DNA of 64,000 nucleotides from Alentia gelatinosa (lineage: Eukaryota; Annelida; Polychaeta; Phyllodocida; Polynoidae). This document shows, in pieces, positions 21,710 through 34,600 of the stretch (within the stretch, counting starts at the first letter, position 1; the number at the start of each line of letters is the position of its first letter). Where the stretch lies: positions 44,948,028-45,012,027 of the forward strand of contig OX465580.1 in NCBI GenBank assembly GCA_950022655.1, read 5' to 3'. A program made the position numbers and the translations under genes. Under the pieces are notes generated by a model that saw only the letters and a program-made list of their open reading frames with translations, made no database searches and had not been told where the DNA came from.

Positions 21710-24700
21710 GTATGCCGAGAATCACATGACCTGGAGATAGTTATGTTAACCAACTAACAAATTAGGTAGTAAACAACGTATTACGCCGAGTCATTGTTCT
21801 GGTGGGGTGGGTGGGAGGTACCGTGTTGAGCGAGGGAGCAGGAGAGAGTGAGGCCGAGTACTCGGTATCCTGTGTGAGCTGGAGGTGCTGACGTGACCGC
21901 TAGAGGAGGGGTGCCGTGTGCAGACTCCGGGCATTACGTCAGCTGGTGAGACGTCCCTGGAAATGGCTCCTCTCTCCCGCTCCCGCATTAGTCCAAACCC
22001 CGGTTAGCCATAATTCTATACTGTTAGTCTTGGATAATTCTGTGTTTAAGAATATGGAATATGCTGTCCATTCTCAGGTGCTATTTGTCATTTCTGTAAA
22101 GTTAAACAAAAAACTAAATGTTAACGTTACTTCTCAGGCCTCAGATGTCGTTTCATGCAGCGCTCCATGTCACGACACATCCTCGTTAAGGCCCTATGTT
22201 AAACTACATGGGTTGTAGTGGATCAAAATGTTAGACAATTGTTCAATGATTTGTTATTGCTATCACAGATTATAGACAACAAAGACATTTTGATGGCGTT
22301 GCAGAAATATGGAGATAACTATTTATTAGATGTGAGTTGTCGTGTATGGTTAAATGGAATATGTATTTTTGGTCGTTTAATTATGGAAATTGCCTTATAG
22401 ATAATGCTCATCTATGTACGTGTATCTGTGTCAGTGTTTCAGTTTTCACATATGAGACTGCATAATGAGATCCGTGTCCAAAGTAATAAGTCAGTAAGGA
22501 AATAATGATAGGATATGAATAATAAGATGGTATCGAAACTTTATCGCGGGAGTAACTTAGATTATTGATTGAACATACAAGCTGTATTATAAAACATATA
22601 TAATAAAGAAAGTTAGCTTTGGTTTAAATTTTAGTTGTTCTTATATTGCTATATATAGTATGCAGGATAGTGTACTGTTGATATCCTAATAATCAAAGTC
22701 ATCTTTTGTAGATTATTTTTCTCTGACCTGTCAATTGTATAATGGTTGAAACCTAACCGTTTACCCGATACGAGGACTCTACTCCAGTTATCCATGCCCG
22801 CCTTACTGTTATTCAATAGCTTTGGTGTTTTTTCGGAATATTATTACGGGAAATTCTCGAGGACTGGAAAAACTGGGGTAAAAATTGTTGTCATCAAAGG
22901 AATTCATTTCAAACCCCAGCTGACACATAAAACCCCGATACATTTATATAACCAATGAACCATCTGCTATGGTGCCTATCTCACCGACCGTCCCTGACCT
23001 GATCAATGACCTTGACCTCTGAGGTCATCATTTCCTGTATTCCTATAACAAAATGTCCTTTCAAACCTGACAGCGCATGACCGTGCGATTTATCAGACTC
23101 TACGAGTCCTCTCACAGTCCCGCGCCACTGCTCACCCGTCCAGGTAAGCAGACGACATTTATCTCCGTTTCAATAACAGACTCCATTGCAGGCGTTCTGG
23201 ATCGTTTCCTTCCCGCCATCAAAACACCATCTATCCTTTATATCAGCACCCCCGATGAGACGGCTCTCCTCTACAGACACTGTTTCATGTCTTTGTTACG
23301 CGATCGCTGCGCCATTTTTTATGACTGCACACCTTGAGAAATGCTTTCTCCATACATAGTGCCCAGACACTCTCCAGGCGCCATTCCTGGAGCAGCAGAT
23401 GATATGTGTTTTTTTTATCTGTGGTGCCTGTAAGGACCCTCCCCTCTCATTACCTCCAGCCGTCTACACTGAGACACGAGACACTGAACATCAATGACTT
23501 CAAACTTCTTGATTGGTCTTTTGGAACGCTGATAATTGTAAAGCAACCTTTCAGGGCGTGAATTCTTTTCCCGGATAGCGTTCTTGGCTCTTGTATATTT
23601 TTTCATTATATAATTCCCTTTCAAGACGATCGGCAGGTGTTTATGACAGTGACCTAACCTCGTCTTGTCATGGGGGGACATATTATGTATGATATCACCC
23701 CTGGACCATGACAAGTGATTGAAGCACTCTTCCACGCTGCTTTTCAATTTTCCCGTTCTGCCCTTGGGGATGAAAAGAGCAATCATATGCTTTTGATAGG
23801 AATTTGTATAGGTTTAAACCATTTTCCACCAATCTATCTCAACTGAATTCCATCCATATGGAATAGAGACTAGGCCTGTCAGTATTCCCTTGTACCATCT
23901 GCCTACCATTGTTCCCAAACAGATAACTTGGAAGTTAACAGTAAGGAAATTCGACTTCACTACGTAACTAATATTAAATATGATTTTCAGCTTAGGAAAA
24001 TAGCAATAGGGAAGGTTGGGTCGTTCTGGGTCTACTGTGGGTGTTATTCATCAATTCAAAACAAATTAGCTTAGTTTTCAATTGAGCCAGGTGCACTAGG
24101 CCCCAGGTCCCCCATTCTTTACCTGCCCCTTCCCTCCCTCCGTCGGTTCTCTTTTCTCAGCGCTCTATGTACGCATCACCCCCTCCCCTCTTCAACCCCC
24201 AACCGACACCCAACACACACTTCTCTCTACTCTCTTCTCGCGTGTGTTGACACACCTCGCGAGAGTAGACCCCCTATTTGCTAAGGATATTCTGTTTGTT
24301 TCCGATCGATATTTCGCATAATTTGAAAGCAAAATAAACTTGGCTGTCTTATTGGAAGTTAATCAGTTTCAGATTGGAGGTTTGGTCTACACGGTCCGGT
24401 ACCTTTACTGGGTCTACCATGTTAGACATCTACAGCTATGTTTATTTTCATGAATAAGGTAGAAATAAAAGGAGGGTGGGGGACGTAAAATGCAAGTTAT
24501 GTGGTTAACTTCCTTCCTTGCTGTGCACATTGTTTGTTGTGTAACTCGTATTTATAGCTGCAAAATAAGAAAGTTCGTACTCAGAGGATGAAGTGGTGTG
24601 TGTAATTATTACTTCTGGCGGGAAACCGGCTGATACATAAAAGAAGAGCAGATATATACTATTGGCTACATCTCTGTTGTATGAAGAGTCATAAATACAC

Positions 24701-26300
24701 CCACTCCCGTACATGCATATCGGTGGTGCTTTTCAAATAAAGAATTCTCGGAGGCCATCAGGTATTAGAGACGTCACACTGAACTGTCCCAGATTCAGCT
24801 AATTCACAACCAATTATAATGATATATACTCTATCATATTCTCTCCTACAAGGCGAAGGATACATACACAATTCATAAGAGAAAAAACAGCGGATATCGG
24901 AAAAAAATCTGTACGACAAAAGGGATCAGAATTTTTTTATCACATTTATTTAGGGTAGACACTCATGATCCGCAGGTTCGGCCTCAGCCGTTCTGCCGCC
25001 TGGTCCCTAAATAACAACGAGAATGCTCATAGACTTTATAAAATGAATACAACCAATGTGATAAGGATCATTGCTTTGAATGTTTAAAGGCAATTTCAAT
25101 TCACTGCAAAAGGTAAACATGATTAATATATTCGATCCGACCCATGAAATGATTATTAGTACGGGTCATTTTTGCATATTCTGAACAACTCAAATGAGCC
25201 TTTATGGGAAAGATCATAAGTAGTTTCTAATTCGCACATTCTTGTATAGATATATACAGAGCTTCAAGTTGCCAACCCTTTCTATGAATGAATAAAGTAT
25301 AATGCTATGAATATGTACACAAAGATATTTATTGATTTCATACTTTTGGAACAATATACCGAGATGTACGTACTTCTAATTGTCGTATATCTCCCTTTCT
25401 GGATTTTCTATGCGAAAAGCGTTGGTGCTTATGTCCATGGGTCATCATTTCCACCAATACAAAATATCCTTCAGAACTCAGTGTTCACCCACTGAATGCA
25501 ATGTGCAGCGAAGAGGTTGTTTTAATCCTATCGGATTCTGTAACATAACATCTTATCATATGTCATAGATAGTACAGGCGGATATCTTGCTCACTCACTT
25601 TCTACGTATTAACCTCTGTCCTGTTCTGTTTGGATATATGTGGGTGTTCATGAGATAAGAATTGTAGAGTAGTTGACGGTGACTGCTGTGACCAGAGGCT
25701 CCCCCTGGCGGGTATTCCCGGAACCACTAATCACATTATTTTGATGTAGCGACTGTGCTCAAAATATTTAGTTGGTGAATAAGATAAAGACAATAATTGC
25801 ATCGTGAAAACGTGTTCCATCATTGACATCTTATCGAAATATCAAAATATATTTGGTTTACGTAAGATGCCACTGATTCTTCGGCTTAACATTAATTATT
25901 TCATGTTTTAATGCCCTACATTGTCTCATCTATTTTGACATATACATTTACTTATTATTAGATATGATTAATCAAGATATTTTACATTACTTTCAAAATG
26001 AGCTGGAGTGATGTGCAGCATATCCAATGATAGTCGTTATTTATATATGAGAGACATTAAAAATTGGCAACACAAACCACATCAGAGCTAAGTACATGGT
26101 TTATGGAGCCCGAAAATTGGCCTTTTCCAAACCTTAGACAATCACATCTATTGTGTTTCTATGATGTTGTTTATATTTGCCTTTGTATATACTTATTGAA
26201 TAGTGCATAAAGGATTGTATCGTAGATGTTTTCTGAAGTGTATGATAAGAAAATTCTGCTGCATTTACTTTATTGAAATCCAGCGATCAATCAATAAAAG
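21710..26300. other. AT-rich non-coding stretch
   Basis: Contains the half-site cluster at 23.0 kb and a CTCGCGAGAG-containing imperfect palindrome near 24230-24270. No gene recognised. Confidence 0.5.
22995..23027. promoter_or_regulatory. Nuclear-receptor half-site cluster
   Basis: TGACCT at 22995, 23007 and 23013, then AGGTCA at 23022. The pair at 23007/23013 is a direct repeat with no spacer (TCAAGGTCA in reverse) and the last two form TGACCT-CTG-AGGTCA, an everted repeat. Confidence 0.4.
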
Positions 26301-26302
26301 CT

Positions 26303-26790
26303 ATTTTCCACTGGCCGACAAAACGGCACCAATTAATTGAGTTCTTATAGTATTAGGTTGTTGGTGGACAACGACTGCACGTCAGTATCTAAAATGAGGT
26401 GAGGTGACTGTGTATCTAGACGTTTCCATTGGTCCGTTCTCCTATTGAGGCCCGTTTCCATTGGCCGACGGAAACGGTGTAGAATTTGTGAGTTCCCTAA
26501 GCGCCCATTTACATTCGCCACCATTGATCTAGTCATGCACCACCGTCGGACCTCTAGTACTGCTTATGCAAAATGTAAATGGGCTATTAGGAGAACTCAT
26601 AAGATGTTCACCATTTTCGTTGAAAATGGAAACGGGCTTCAAAGCCTATTTCCACTGGTAGTCAACAATCTACAGTCAGGAACCACCGATGGACCTTTAG
26701 TATTGCTGACTCAAAATGTAAATGGGTTATTAGGAGAACTCAAAAAAATCTACATTGTTTTTGTCGGCCAATGGAAACATGTCTTATGCT
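26303..26790. mobile_element. Nested or tandem foldback MITEs
   Basis: An inner element at about 26448-26640 has ends GCCCGTTTCCATTGGCCGAC and GAAAATGGAAACGGGC, with arms of about 70 bp that include AGCGCCCATTTACATT. A second pair of arms (TTTCCACTGGCCGACAAAAC near 26305, and GTCGGCCAATGGAAAC near 26770) brackets it. At least two copies of one family are therefore inserted in or next to each other. Confidence 0.6.
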
Positions 26791-27355
26791 TTGTTACTAC
26801 CGCATTTAACAGTACTCTGACTATTCACTTCGGCTTCTCTAGGTGGTACAAACATACAGAGGCAACTAACGTATTATGATTAATTAACAGATGATAGAAA
26901 GGGTGGCAACTAGTGTAGTCCAATGGTAATTCCATACTTTTGATTCTGATACTCTCTGATTATACTTATAAAAAAGGAGAAGCTTGAAAAAAATACCATG
27001 AATATTAGTAACAACTGTGAAACCATGTTTTGAACATTTGTATTACATGTCTCATATTCCGTAATTGAAATCATGTGTCGAGATTACTAAAGACACTGCT
27101 CTTTCATAAAAAAATATACTTCACCATTATTTTTATTGATATATTTCTTATGTTTATACTTCTAATCTTCAAATTTTGTTCCTTTTCCCATTTGCTGATA
27201 ATGCTGATTACCATCTTCACATTGATTTTAGAAAAAAACATGTACTGACCTTCTAACTGCAAATTGACAGTAATGTTAATGGATTGAAGCATACTAATTG
27301 CAGGACTGTACCTAATTTTGGAAGTAACATATTCCTCACTTACTGCCATGCTGTG

Positions 27356-27873
27356 TTACCTCGATGGTGTACATATTGCAATCATTTTACGATTTACAGC
27401 AGCCGCCTGCGTACCGTCGTATGATAGATATCTAACTATATTTGCCGGGTTCACCACTGAAAATACCTCTAAACCTTTGCTTTTCGCTTCAACTTTAACG
27501 CTTTCGTCGTAATTAATCAAGGCCTCTGCCGTGAACATTCTGGTTTCGCTTTTTTCTGCCAAAAGAATTAAATGGTCCAAAAATCCATTAATATCATCGT
27601 ATTTTTCGTTAATTTCTTTTAACATCTTCAGATTTATCAAATTCAATTTCTCCACACTGGGGCTGCTGCATTCTCTCGATTTTCTCTCGATGATATCCCC
27701 GATGAAGCCGACATCCCTCTCGTCTGGTCAATACTACTTACTACTGAGTTTGACCTGTCCCCTTGCTTAATGGGGGTGAATGGGGCCTCCCCTTCACAAC
27801 TCATTTCGGTAGTATTCGATAATCCTTTCTCCACCTTAGTCGGCGATTTCTGCTTTTTCGCCTTCCGTCCCAT
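27356..27873 (-). pseudogene. Probable transposon-derived or orphan coding remnant, frameshifted
   Basis: An open frame from ATG at 27873 begins MGRKAKKQKSPTKVEKGL and is Ser/Lys-rich. Near 27657 an extra GT dinucleotide shifts to a second frame that continues VEKLNLINLKMLKEINEKYD and FLDHLILLAEKSETRMFTAE, ending CTPSR at 27356. The two parts together would give about 174 residues with a helical, charged second half. The basic start followed by a helical domain resembles ORF1/gag-type proteins of retroelements, but I do not recognise the family. A small host gene with an assembly error is the alternative. Confidence 0.35.
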
Positions 27874-28108
27874 TTTCAGATATATTGAATTTCCCAGGAA
27901 ATTCGTTTAAACATAAATCGTGAGCACCAAATTAAAAATAGGTCCTGCTCATACGATTGACTAAGGAAGAGTGAGGAGATCCCCAACCGTCGCATCAAAG
28001 GAACTATGACGTGTGCGACAATAGGCCACGCCCCCGAGTGGCTATACCATAGATACGTGCTTAGCAAATGGGGGCCTAATTATATATGTATAAGTAAGTG
28101 CATTATAC

Positions 28109-28112
<4 letters not shown>

Positions 28113-28168
<56 letters not shown>
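28113..28168 (+). repeat. AT microsatellite
   Basis: Uninterrupted AT dinucleotide run. Confidence 0.95.
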
Positions 28169-28172
<4 letters not shown>

Positions 28173-28646
28173 AATCTATATCTTGTAGTATAATCAATAA
28201 TCCTATTCCAACAACATTTGTAATAGCTGATGTTTTTCACCAGAATATAGGTTAACTTCTTTATTACGGAGCAATTGCTGAAAATCCCTATATTTATAGC
28301 CTGTAAGTTATCCTGCTTCATCATCTTTAATATTGTCGAGTAAAGGAGTATGAACATATTGCCAATATAATCGACTGCCCTCAGGTTTCATATCGTAGGA
28401 ATATTTGATATAGGAATAGTAAATATCTTGACACTTGGGATACATTTCAAACATTTTATTATTTCTTAAATACAGCTTCAATAGAACCCGCCACAGATAT
28501 TTACATATACTAACAAAAGTATATTAAAACATAATAAACAACTGATGCTCCATACTTTTCCTATTTCTCACAAATAAATACAGGGAACACCATTACAGAC
28601 TACATATACATCTGTAATATTAAAGGATAACAAAGTACAAATAAGT

Positions 28647-28652
28647 TTTATT
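28647..28652 (-). terminator. gfi1: Candidate poly(A) signal for gfi1
   Basis: TTTATT on the plus strand gives AATAAA on the minus strand, about 650 nt after the stop codon. Further TTTATT hexamers occur near 28455 and 28257. Any of these could be used; the hexamer is common in AT-rich DNA. Confidence 0.25.
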
Positions 28653-29301
28653 TGACAATTGGTTAAACTGAATCGATCAGAAAAGGGGACTAGAAAAGTA
28701 TAAATCATGAACTGGATAGGCGCATGTTCTTCTTCAAAACGAAATGAAAATATTAAAAATCCCATTTTAGTTACGATACCACTGTGATCCCGCTCATACA
28801 ATACGACACGTCAAGGTCTACGAGGTTACCCAATAAGTCAGCAGCCACATCCAAAAACCCATACAAGCAGAATTAATCTAAGTAGCATTTTCCGGGTTCT
28901 CCCCGTACTGGTTTCGCCGTATAATTTACCCAATTAATGAAAACACAACAACAATGAGTGACCTATGAATAAATGTCTTTCCTGTCCTTGCAGTTCGGAA
29001 TGTGCCGGTAGGATGTTCATGCATCCTTTTGGACACGTGAACACATTTGATTTGGGTGGTCTATTATTGTGTCTTTTAAGGCCAGCAACAAGTATCCTTC
29101 CTACAACAATGTGTAGAGATTATTAAATGCGAGTCCCATAAACAACATTACAGCAAATCCATAATTGCAGAGTTTCCATTGAAAAGTGTCATTCAAATGG
29201 GAAAAAACAGTTTTTACGAGATGCCTTTTTCAGAATATTCCTCAATATGGCTGCTGCAAGGTCTTAAGGTGTCTGAGTTTGTTTGTTTGCTTTTCCCCCT
29301 T

Positions 29302-29597
29302 TTACTGTCCTCTTTCGGTTAGGGTGGGCGAGTTCGGAGACACCGGCGTAGAACCGTTCGGAATTTTCTCAGGCGTCTTGAGGATGTTGGCAGTGCCTGA
29401 TGTCAGATCCGGAGTGGCGTCACTTCCGGCATGCTGCGTCTCAAGATGGCGGCGCATGTCGATTTTACGCTGGAAGGCCTTGCCGCACTGGGAGCAGGTG
29501 AAGGGTTTGAAACCGGTATGTTTACGACTGTGTGTGATGAGGTTTGATGACTGAGAGAACGCCTTGGGGCAGAACTTGCATTTATACGGTCTTTCAC
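29302..29597 (-). CDS. gfi1: gfi1 coding exon 4: zinc fingers 5-6 and C-terminal tail
   Basis: The acceptor is TATTTGCAG before 29597; the exon ends with TAA at 29304-29302. It encodes residues 345-442. Finger 5 is [19 protein letters not shown] and onward; finger 6 starts [13 protein letters not shown] and closes with HLETQH, the same ending pattern as vertebrate GFI1 finger 6. A tail of about 42 residues rich in Thr, Pro and Ser follows and has no recognised domain. Vertebrate GFI1 ends soon after finger 6, so this tail is an extension. Confidence 0.95.
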
Positions 29598-31550
29598 CTG
29601 CAAATACAGAAACGATTCAGACATGAATAATAATAAAGTAGGTAACAGAGTTCTGTTGTTCCTCAGGTGGAGCTAGGTAACTGACCATACATAGTGTCAT
29701 ATTTCGGGAAGCCTCCATCCTTTAAAAATGTTACAATGGGTATTTTATCATGCATCTTACAATTGGAAGCACAGCAGGAAAAAATGGCCTTTGTCAACAT
29801 TATCAGTGTATTAACATGTCTAAGGAGAATCAAGCAATGAGCATTCAGGATCATTGGATTTTACAAAGAGGTTAGAAAAGCCAGAAACTAAACCTACTAA
29901 TCCTACCAGGTCTCTGACCCTTGTCAGCAGAAAATGCGGGAGTACAAACTGGGTAGGAATATCCCAAAATGTTATGTACAAATAATATTATCCTGCACTA
30001 GAGCGCTGACATCATGTATAGGTATTCCCTATTGAGACTTTTCACCCTAACTCACTCCACCCACGTCTCAGTTGAAATGAGGGCAGATGGCTACGCCTAA
30101 GGTAATCTCCAGGCACGAGAACTTAATCTGTTCCATGCCCTTCGGTCCCGTTAGCTTGCAGTCAATCATATTTGATGGAAACTGTAAGTCATGGTATCTC
30201 TAATTCTACCGCTCCATGTATCTGTATATCCATCTCAATATCCTATTATCAATTCCAATGATGCAATTAATATATGCTCAATCCAAAGTCATTATAGTAA
30301 AACAACTTGTTCTGAATACAGCAAGCAAGTGGTTGATATATTCATTTATCATATACAGTGGAACCCCGCCTAACGGACACGCCGCGTAAGCGGACACCCC
30401 GCGTTAACGGACACCTTTGGTCGGAACGGTTCCCTCTATTAGATGTTTATTTTAACCCCGTGTAAGCGGGCACCCCGCGTATGCGGACACCCTCCGTTCC
30501 GGGTCTTTAACTAAATGGAGTTAATGATTGGTTCCTCTTATCTATTAAGTGATATCATAAGAGATACCTTGATATGTATCAAATGACCCTTAATGCACAA
30601 ACATATATCAGTTTGGAGAATCGAAATTCTACTGTATTTTCACTAGAAGTTTAAACATATGAAAACAAGCGATATTTTTTCGATCGCTGAATCCGCGGTG
30701 GCCTATAGCATTATCCAACCATCATTAAACATTTAGAAAATATTTCAAAGGTTACATGAAAATCATTCTTATGATTTCGTACCGCCCTTAGGTCTCAGAT
30801 ATTCAAATACTGTAATTATATTTTTTGATTTGATCATAAGAACCATTTTTTATTGTTGCACTTAAATGAAACTACCAGTAAATTATAACCTTGTCAATCA
30901 GTTTTCTGACCCCTCTTTCTCTACCCTGGAGGACGCTATCTGGGCACTCAACGTTACCATAGAGACGTGATGTCACTGGGCTCGTTTCCAACACTTAAAC
31001 GCTAGGTACCAGTAGCAGGTCTCTTGGGAATCCTACGTAGTTAAAATTGCACAACCAGTGGCCATTATCACTCTCCTACTAAAACAAATTAAAATCACAC
31101 GCTATGAATATTTCACCGCGCTTGGGACGCTCTCTGAGGTGCGCGCGCAGTCTACTTTATAGGTCACGTGTTTCCGTCGCCAGGCTCAGTTCGAGAGGTC
31201 GACACAAGATGGCGCCAATGGTGCGCTTACGATCTGAATTCGGTTTAAAAATGGGAAATTCATGAGGTGGGCGTTATGATTCAGTCGCAGTGTAGAAACT
31301 ATGCTGGCATCCAAGTTGGTATTAGTGGGTGGTATTATGGTGACTTACAATATTGATAAGACATGAGACATTTATCTGTACGCTGTATTAGCTCCAGAAA
31401 CCATACCACACGTATGAAGTATATTTTGGCCTCGAAATGAATAAAAAAGAAATACTAAAAGATATTAAACACAGTTAATGATTGGTTCCTCTTATCTATT
31501 AAATGATATCATAAGAGATACCTTGATATGTATCAAATGACCCTTTATGC

Positions 31551-31615
<65 letters not shown>

Positions 31616-34600
31616 TTTGGAGAATCGAAATCTAGAAGTAACAGCTACGTTTGGAAGCATGATGGCTAAATACATATCTTGATCATATCTAGAAATAATT
31701 TGATAGAATGTTTGGCCTGAGGGCCAGATTCGTAAAGGTTTAAATGCTCAGTGAATCATTGCTAATCCATGCTGTTCAACAAAGATTAGTAGTATAAATT
31801 CTTTATTTGCCTAACTAAATTTAAACTAATATTTACAATTTATGTGCCTCACAAACTAAAAAGCTAACATTGTCACACCGATCGATGTTAATTAGCAGTT
31901 TATATAATTTTACTTGGGAGGATTTAGATTTTCATGTATGACACATTTTGAAGTACCGCTAGAGGAGCAATAGTGTCATTACCAAACGGATAATCATGTA
32001 CATATGTATATATTTGCTTTCCCTCTAGTTATACGTTGATGTAAGCCTTTTTTCAAATGGTTGTTGTTAGATAAGAAAGTTGTATTTGTCTCTGTAAGTC
32101 AGTCACATATTGGGCACGATAACATGTGAGGACCAAATTGAAACGTCTTCCATCAATTTACCTTGTTCACATAACTCTCTCAGATCTATAGAAATGATTA
32201 TACAGATACTGCACTCCACGTGTACAATAAGAACAATATACCTATACAGAGTATAAGATCCAACCAGTATGGTAACATTCCAAAGATGATTATTGATTCA
32301 TTGAACAAAGAAGATGATTCCTTGTAATAATTTCCATGAGCAATATGTCCCAAGGACCAACAATCATTTACCTTTCTGAGTGAATTCATATTCAATACAG
32401 GTACGATCTTATCATCGTTTACACTATTAATAGCTTGGCAGTTCCTCTCACCCTCCAGCTGTTACCAAATTGTTTTGTTCTGGTTTATTGTTCATGTCGT
32501 TTAACATCAACGTCTAGATCCGCCTGGGTGAATACATGTATATGACTCACTGATGCAGGTAGTTCAGGGAAAGATATCGAAACAGGCTTTGTCCATGTAT
32601 TGTAAGATAGGTGTCCATGGCTTTATACTGGTAAATAGGATGCATAGGAAGAAATGTCATAGGTTTGTAGAATTAACGCATTACAAAAGTAACCAGTCCA
32701 GGATGTTTATGATATACGGAATATGTATAGCATGTACAGGCTACAGCGAGAATCTCCAACACAATTATTCAAACCTAGATTCCAGTTACCAATCATACTA
32801 TATATATATATATACATGTATATATATACATGTATATATACATGTATATATATATATATACAGCCTCCTCGTATATTCCCCTGAGTAATATGGTACTTTT
32901 TATGTACCACTTAGTACCTACATGCGAATCTAGACAGATAACGGAAATGGATCCTATGCCGATAATAAAACATTTCATGGCATCCCCGACAAATACCAGC
33001 CCATCACAATACACCCGTAAAGTTCAAGACAGACCTGCCTATAATTCACCGCCTGCCACCCAGTTATTGTTAGTGGTGCCTGGAGTTCACGCGAGAGTGA
33101 GATCTGAACATTGATGGGATGTTCCACCCCAGGATTTACGCGCACGGACACTGATTAATTGCTAATCACATCTCCATTGACTAATGAGGCCCAGATAATC
33201 CTGCCGTTACTTAGCGTGTGTGTGCATAGTTCGTGATCGGTCTGAATCAATAGCACACGGGGACTTTTGTTTCATGTCCGCTTCTGTCTAATTTTCTGTT
33301 GTTAACATTCAGAGGTAGTACCCCCAGAATTAAAATAACCAGATATCAATGATCAAAGCTTTGGCCAATATATTGTCAGTATTGAAGGTTAGTAGTGGGA
33401 ATATGTACGTGCCTTTAAATGTAGTTATTGTAGCTGAACATTCTACCTTCCAGCATTAGTCTAAAGACTACGTTACAGTCGATAAATGGTGAATAAATTG
33501 TATCAATTACTTTTTAAACCGGTTCTCATACCTTTTTCAAAATTTTACTTTCCCTCGTTATTTGAGTACTCGCGCACATTCCCTTTGTTTAGATAATTCA
33601 TTAAGATTCAAACTTACAATTCAAATCCAACGGGAGGAACTCTTAATTGCATTCGAACACTAACACACACTATGGATCCCTGGGTCTGAACCAGAATACC
33701 TATCGGCCCCGGGCATATAGGCAGTAATCATGAAAAACTGATTTAAATCATGTTTATCTAAAACCATCATTCATTAAAAATTCTCCAAAACATCGTTTAC
33801 GTTGACTGCGTCCTGACAGCAATCCTGACAGATTGTTTCATATCATGTGATCAGTGAACGTTTCATAACAAAGGCTCTAATTTGCTTGGACTGAACTTTC
33901 TTTGAAAATCAATGCTGATTGAATCTGCTCCAGGAGGTATGCTGACAGCGTAATCTCAGCTACTGATAGCACCCTTGAATCTCAAGGGACTATAGTCGCG
34001 TGGGAACCTACCCAACCTTACCCCTCTCACCCCACGCTCCTACCTCTCTAACTCCACTACTACTACCACCCAGTCCGCTCACGTGTTGCCAATACCGCCG
34101 GGTCACGTGACTAGGCACGGGGTGCGCAGGTTGTAGCATCTTTCTCACGTTAATCATGCTCTTGGTTGACTTTAAGGTAACAATGAGCTTTGACAAGAAT
34201 GTTTTAAGTTGTTTTGCATCTATTCGTATTTCTATTACATGATATGCAAAGCGTGGTGTATTATGAATACGAGAATCTGGATTTGGTTAATGATGTTTTT
34301 ACGCGTTATCAGAAAATGTAGTCAAAATACAACGTATTAAGTAAATATTGCATTGCCTGCCGGAGCGTTTTATAGTTTGGGATTTGCAACATCCGAACAT
34401 ATCATTTACCCAATTCTTTTTGTAATCTTTTAAGAATTATCTTGTTCTAATCTGCAGGTATACAAGTATCGTCTGAATTTAGGGACGACTGAGATTTTAG
34501 ATGCTTGTTTTGTACTATTTCTTTTTCTGCAATAATTTGAATTTCTAGGTGAATTCGTGTTAGATTACTCGGGGATTTTGTGTATGATGAATGTAACAGC

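Noticed and set aside
29403..29624. Open frame overlapping gfi1 exon 4 in another frame
   Set aside because: Shadow frame; the zinc-finger frame is conserved and splices correctly.
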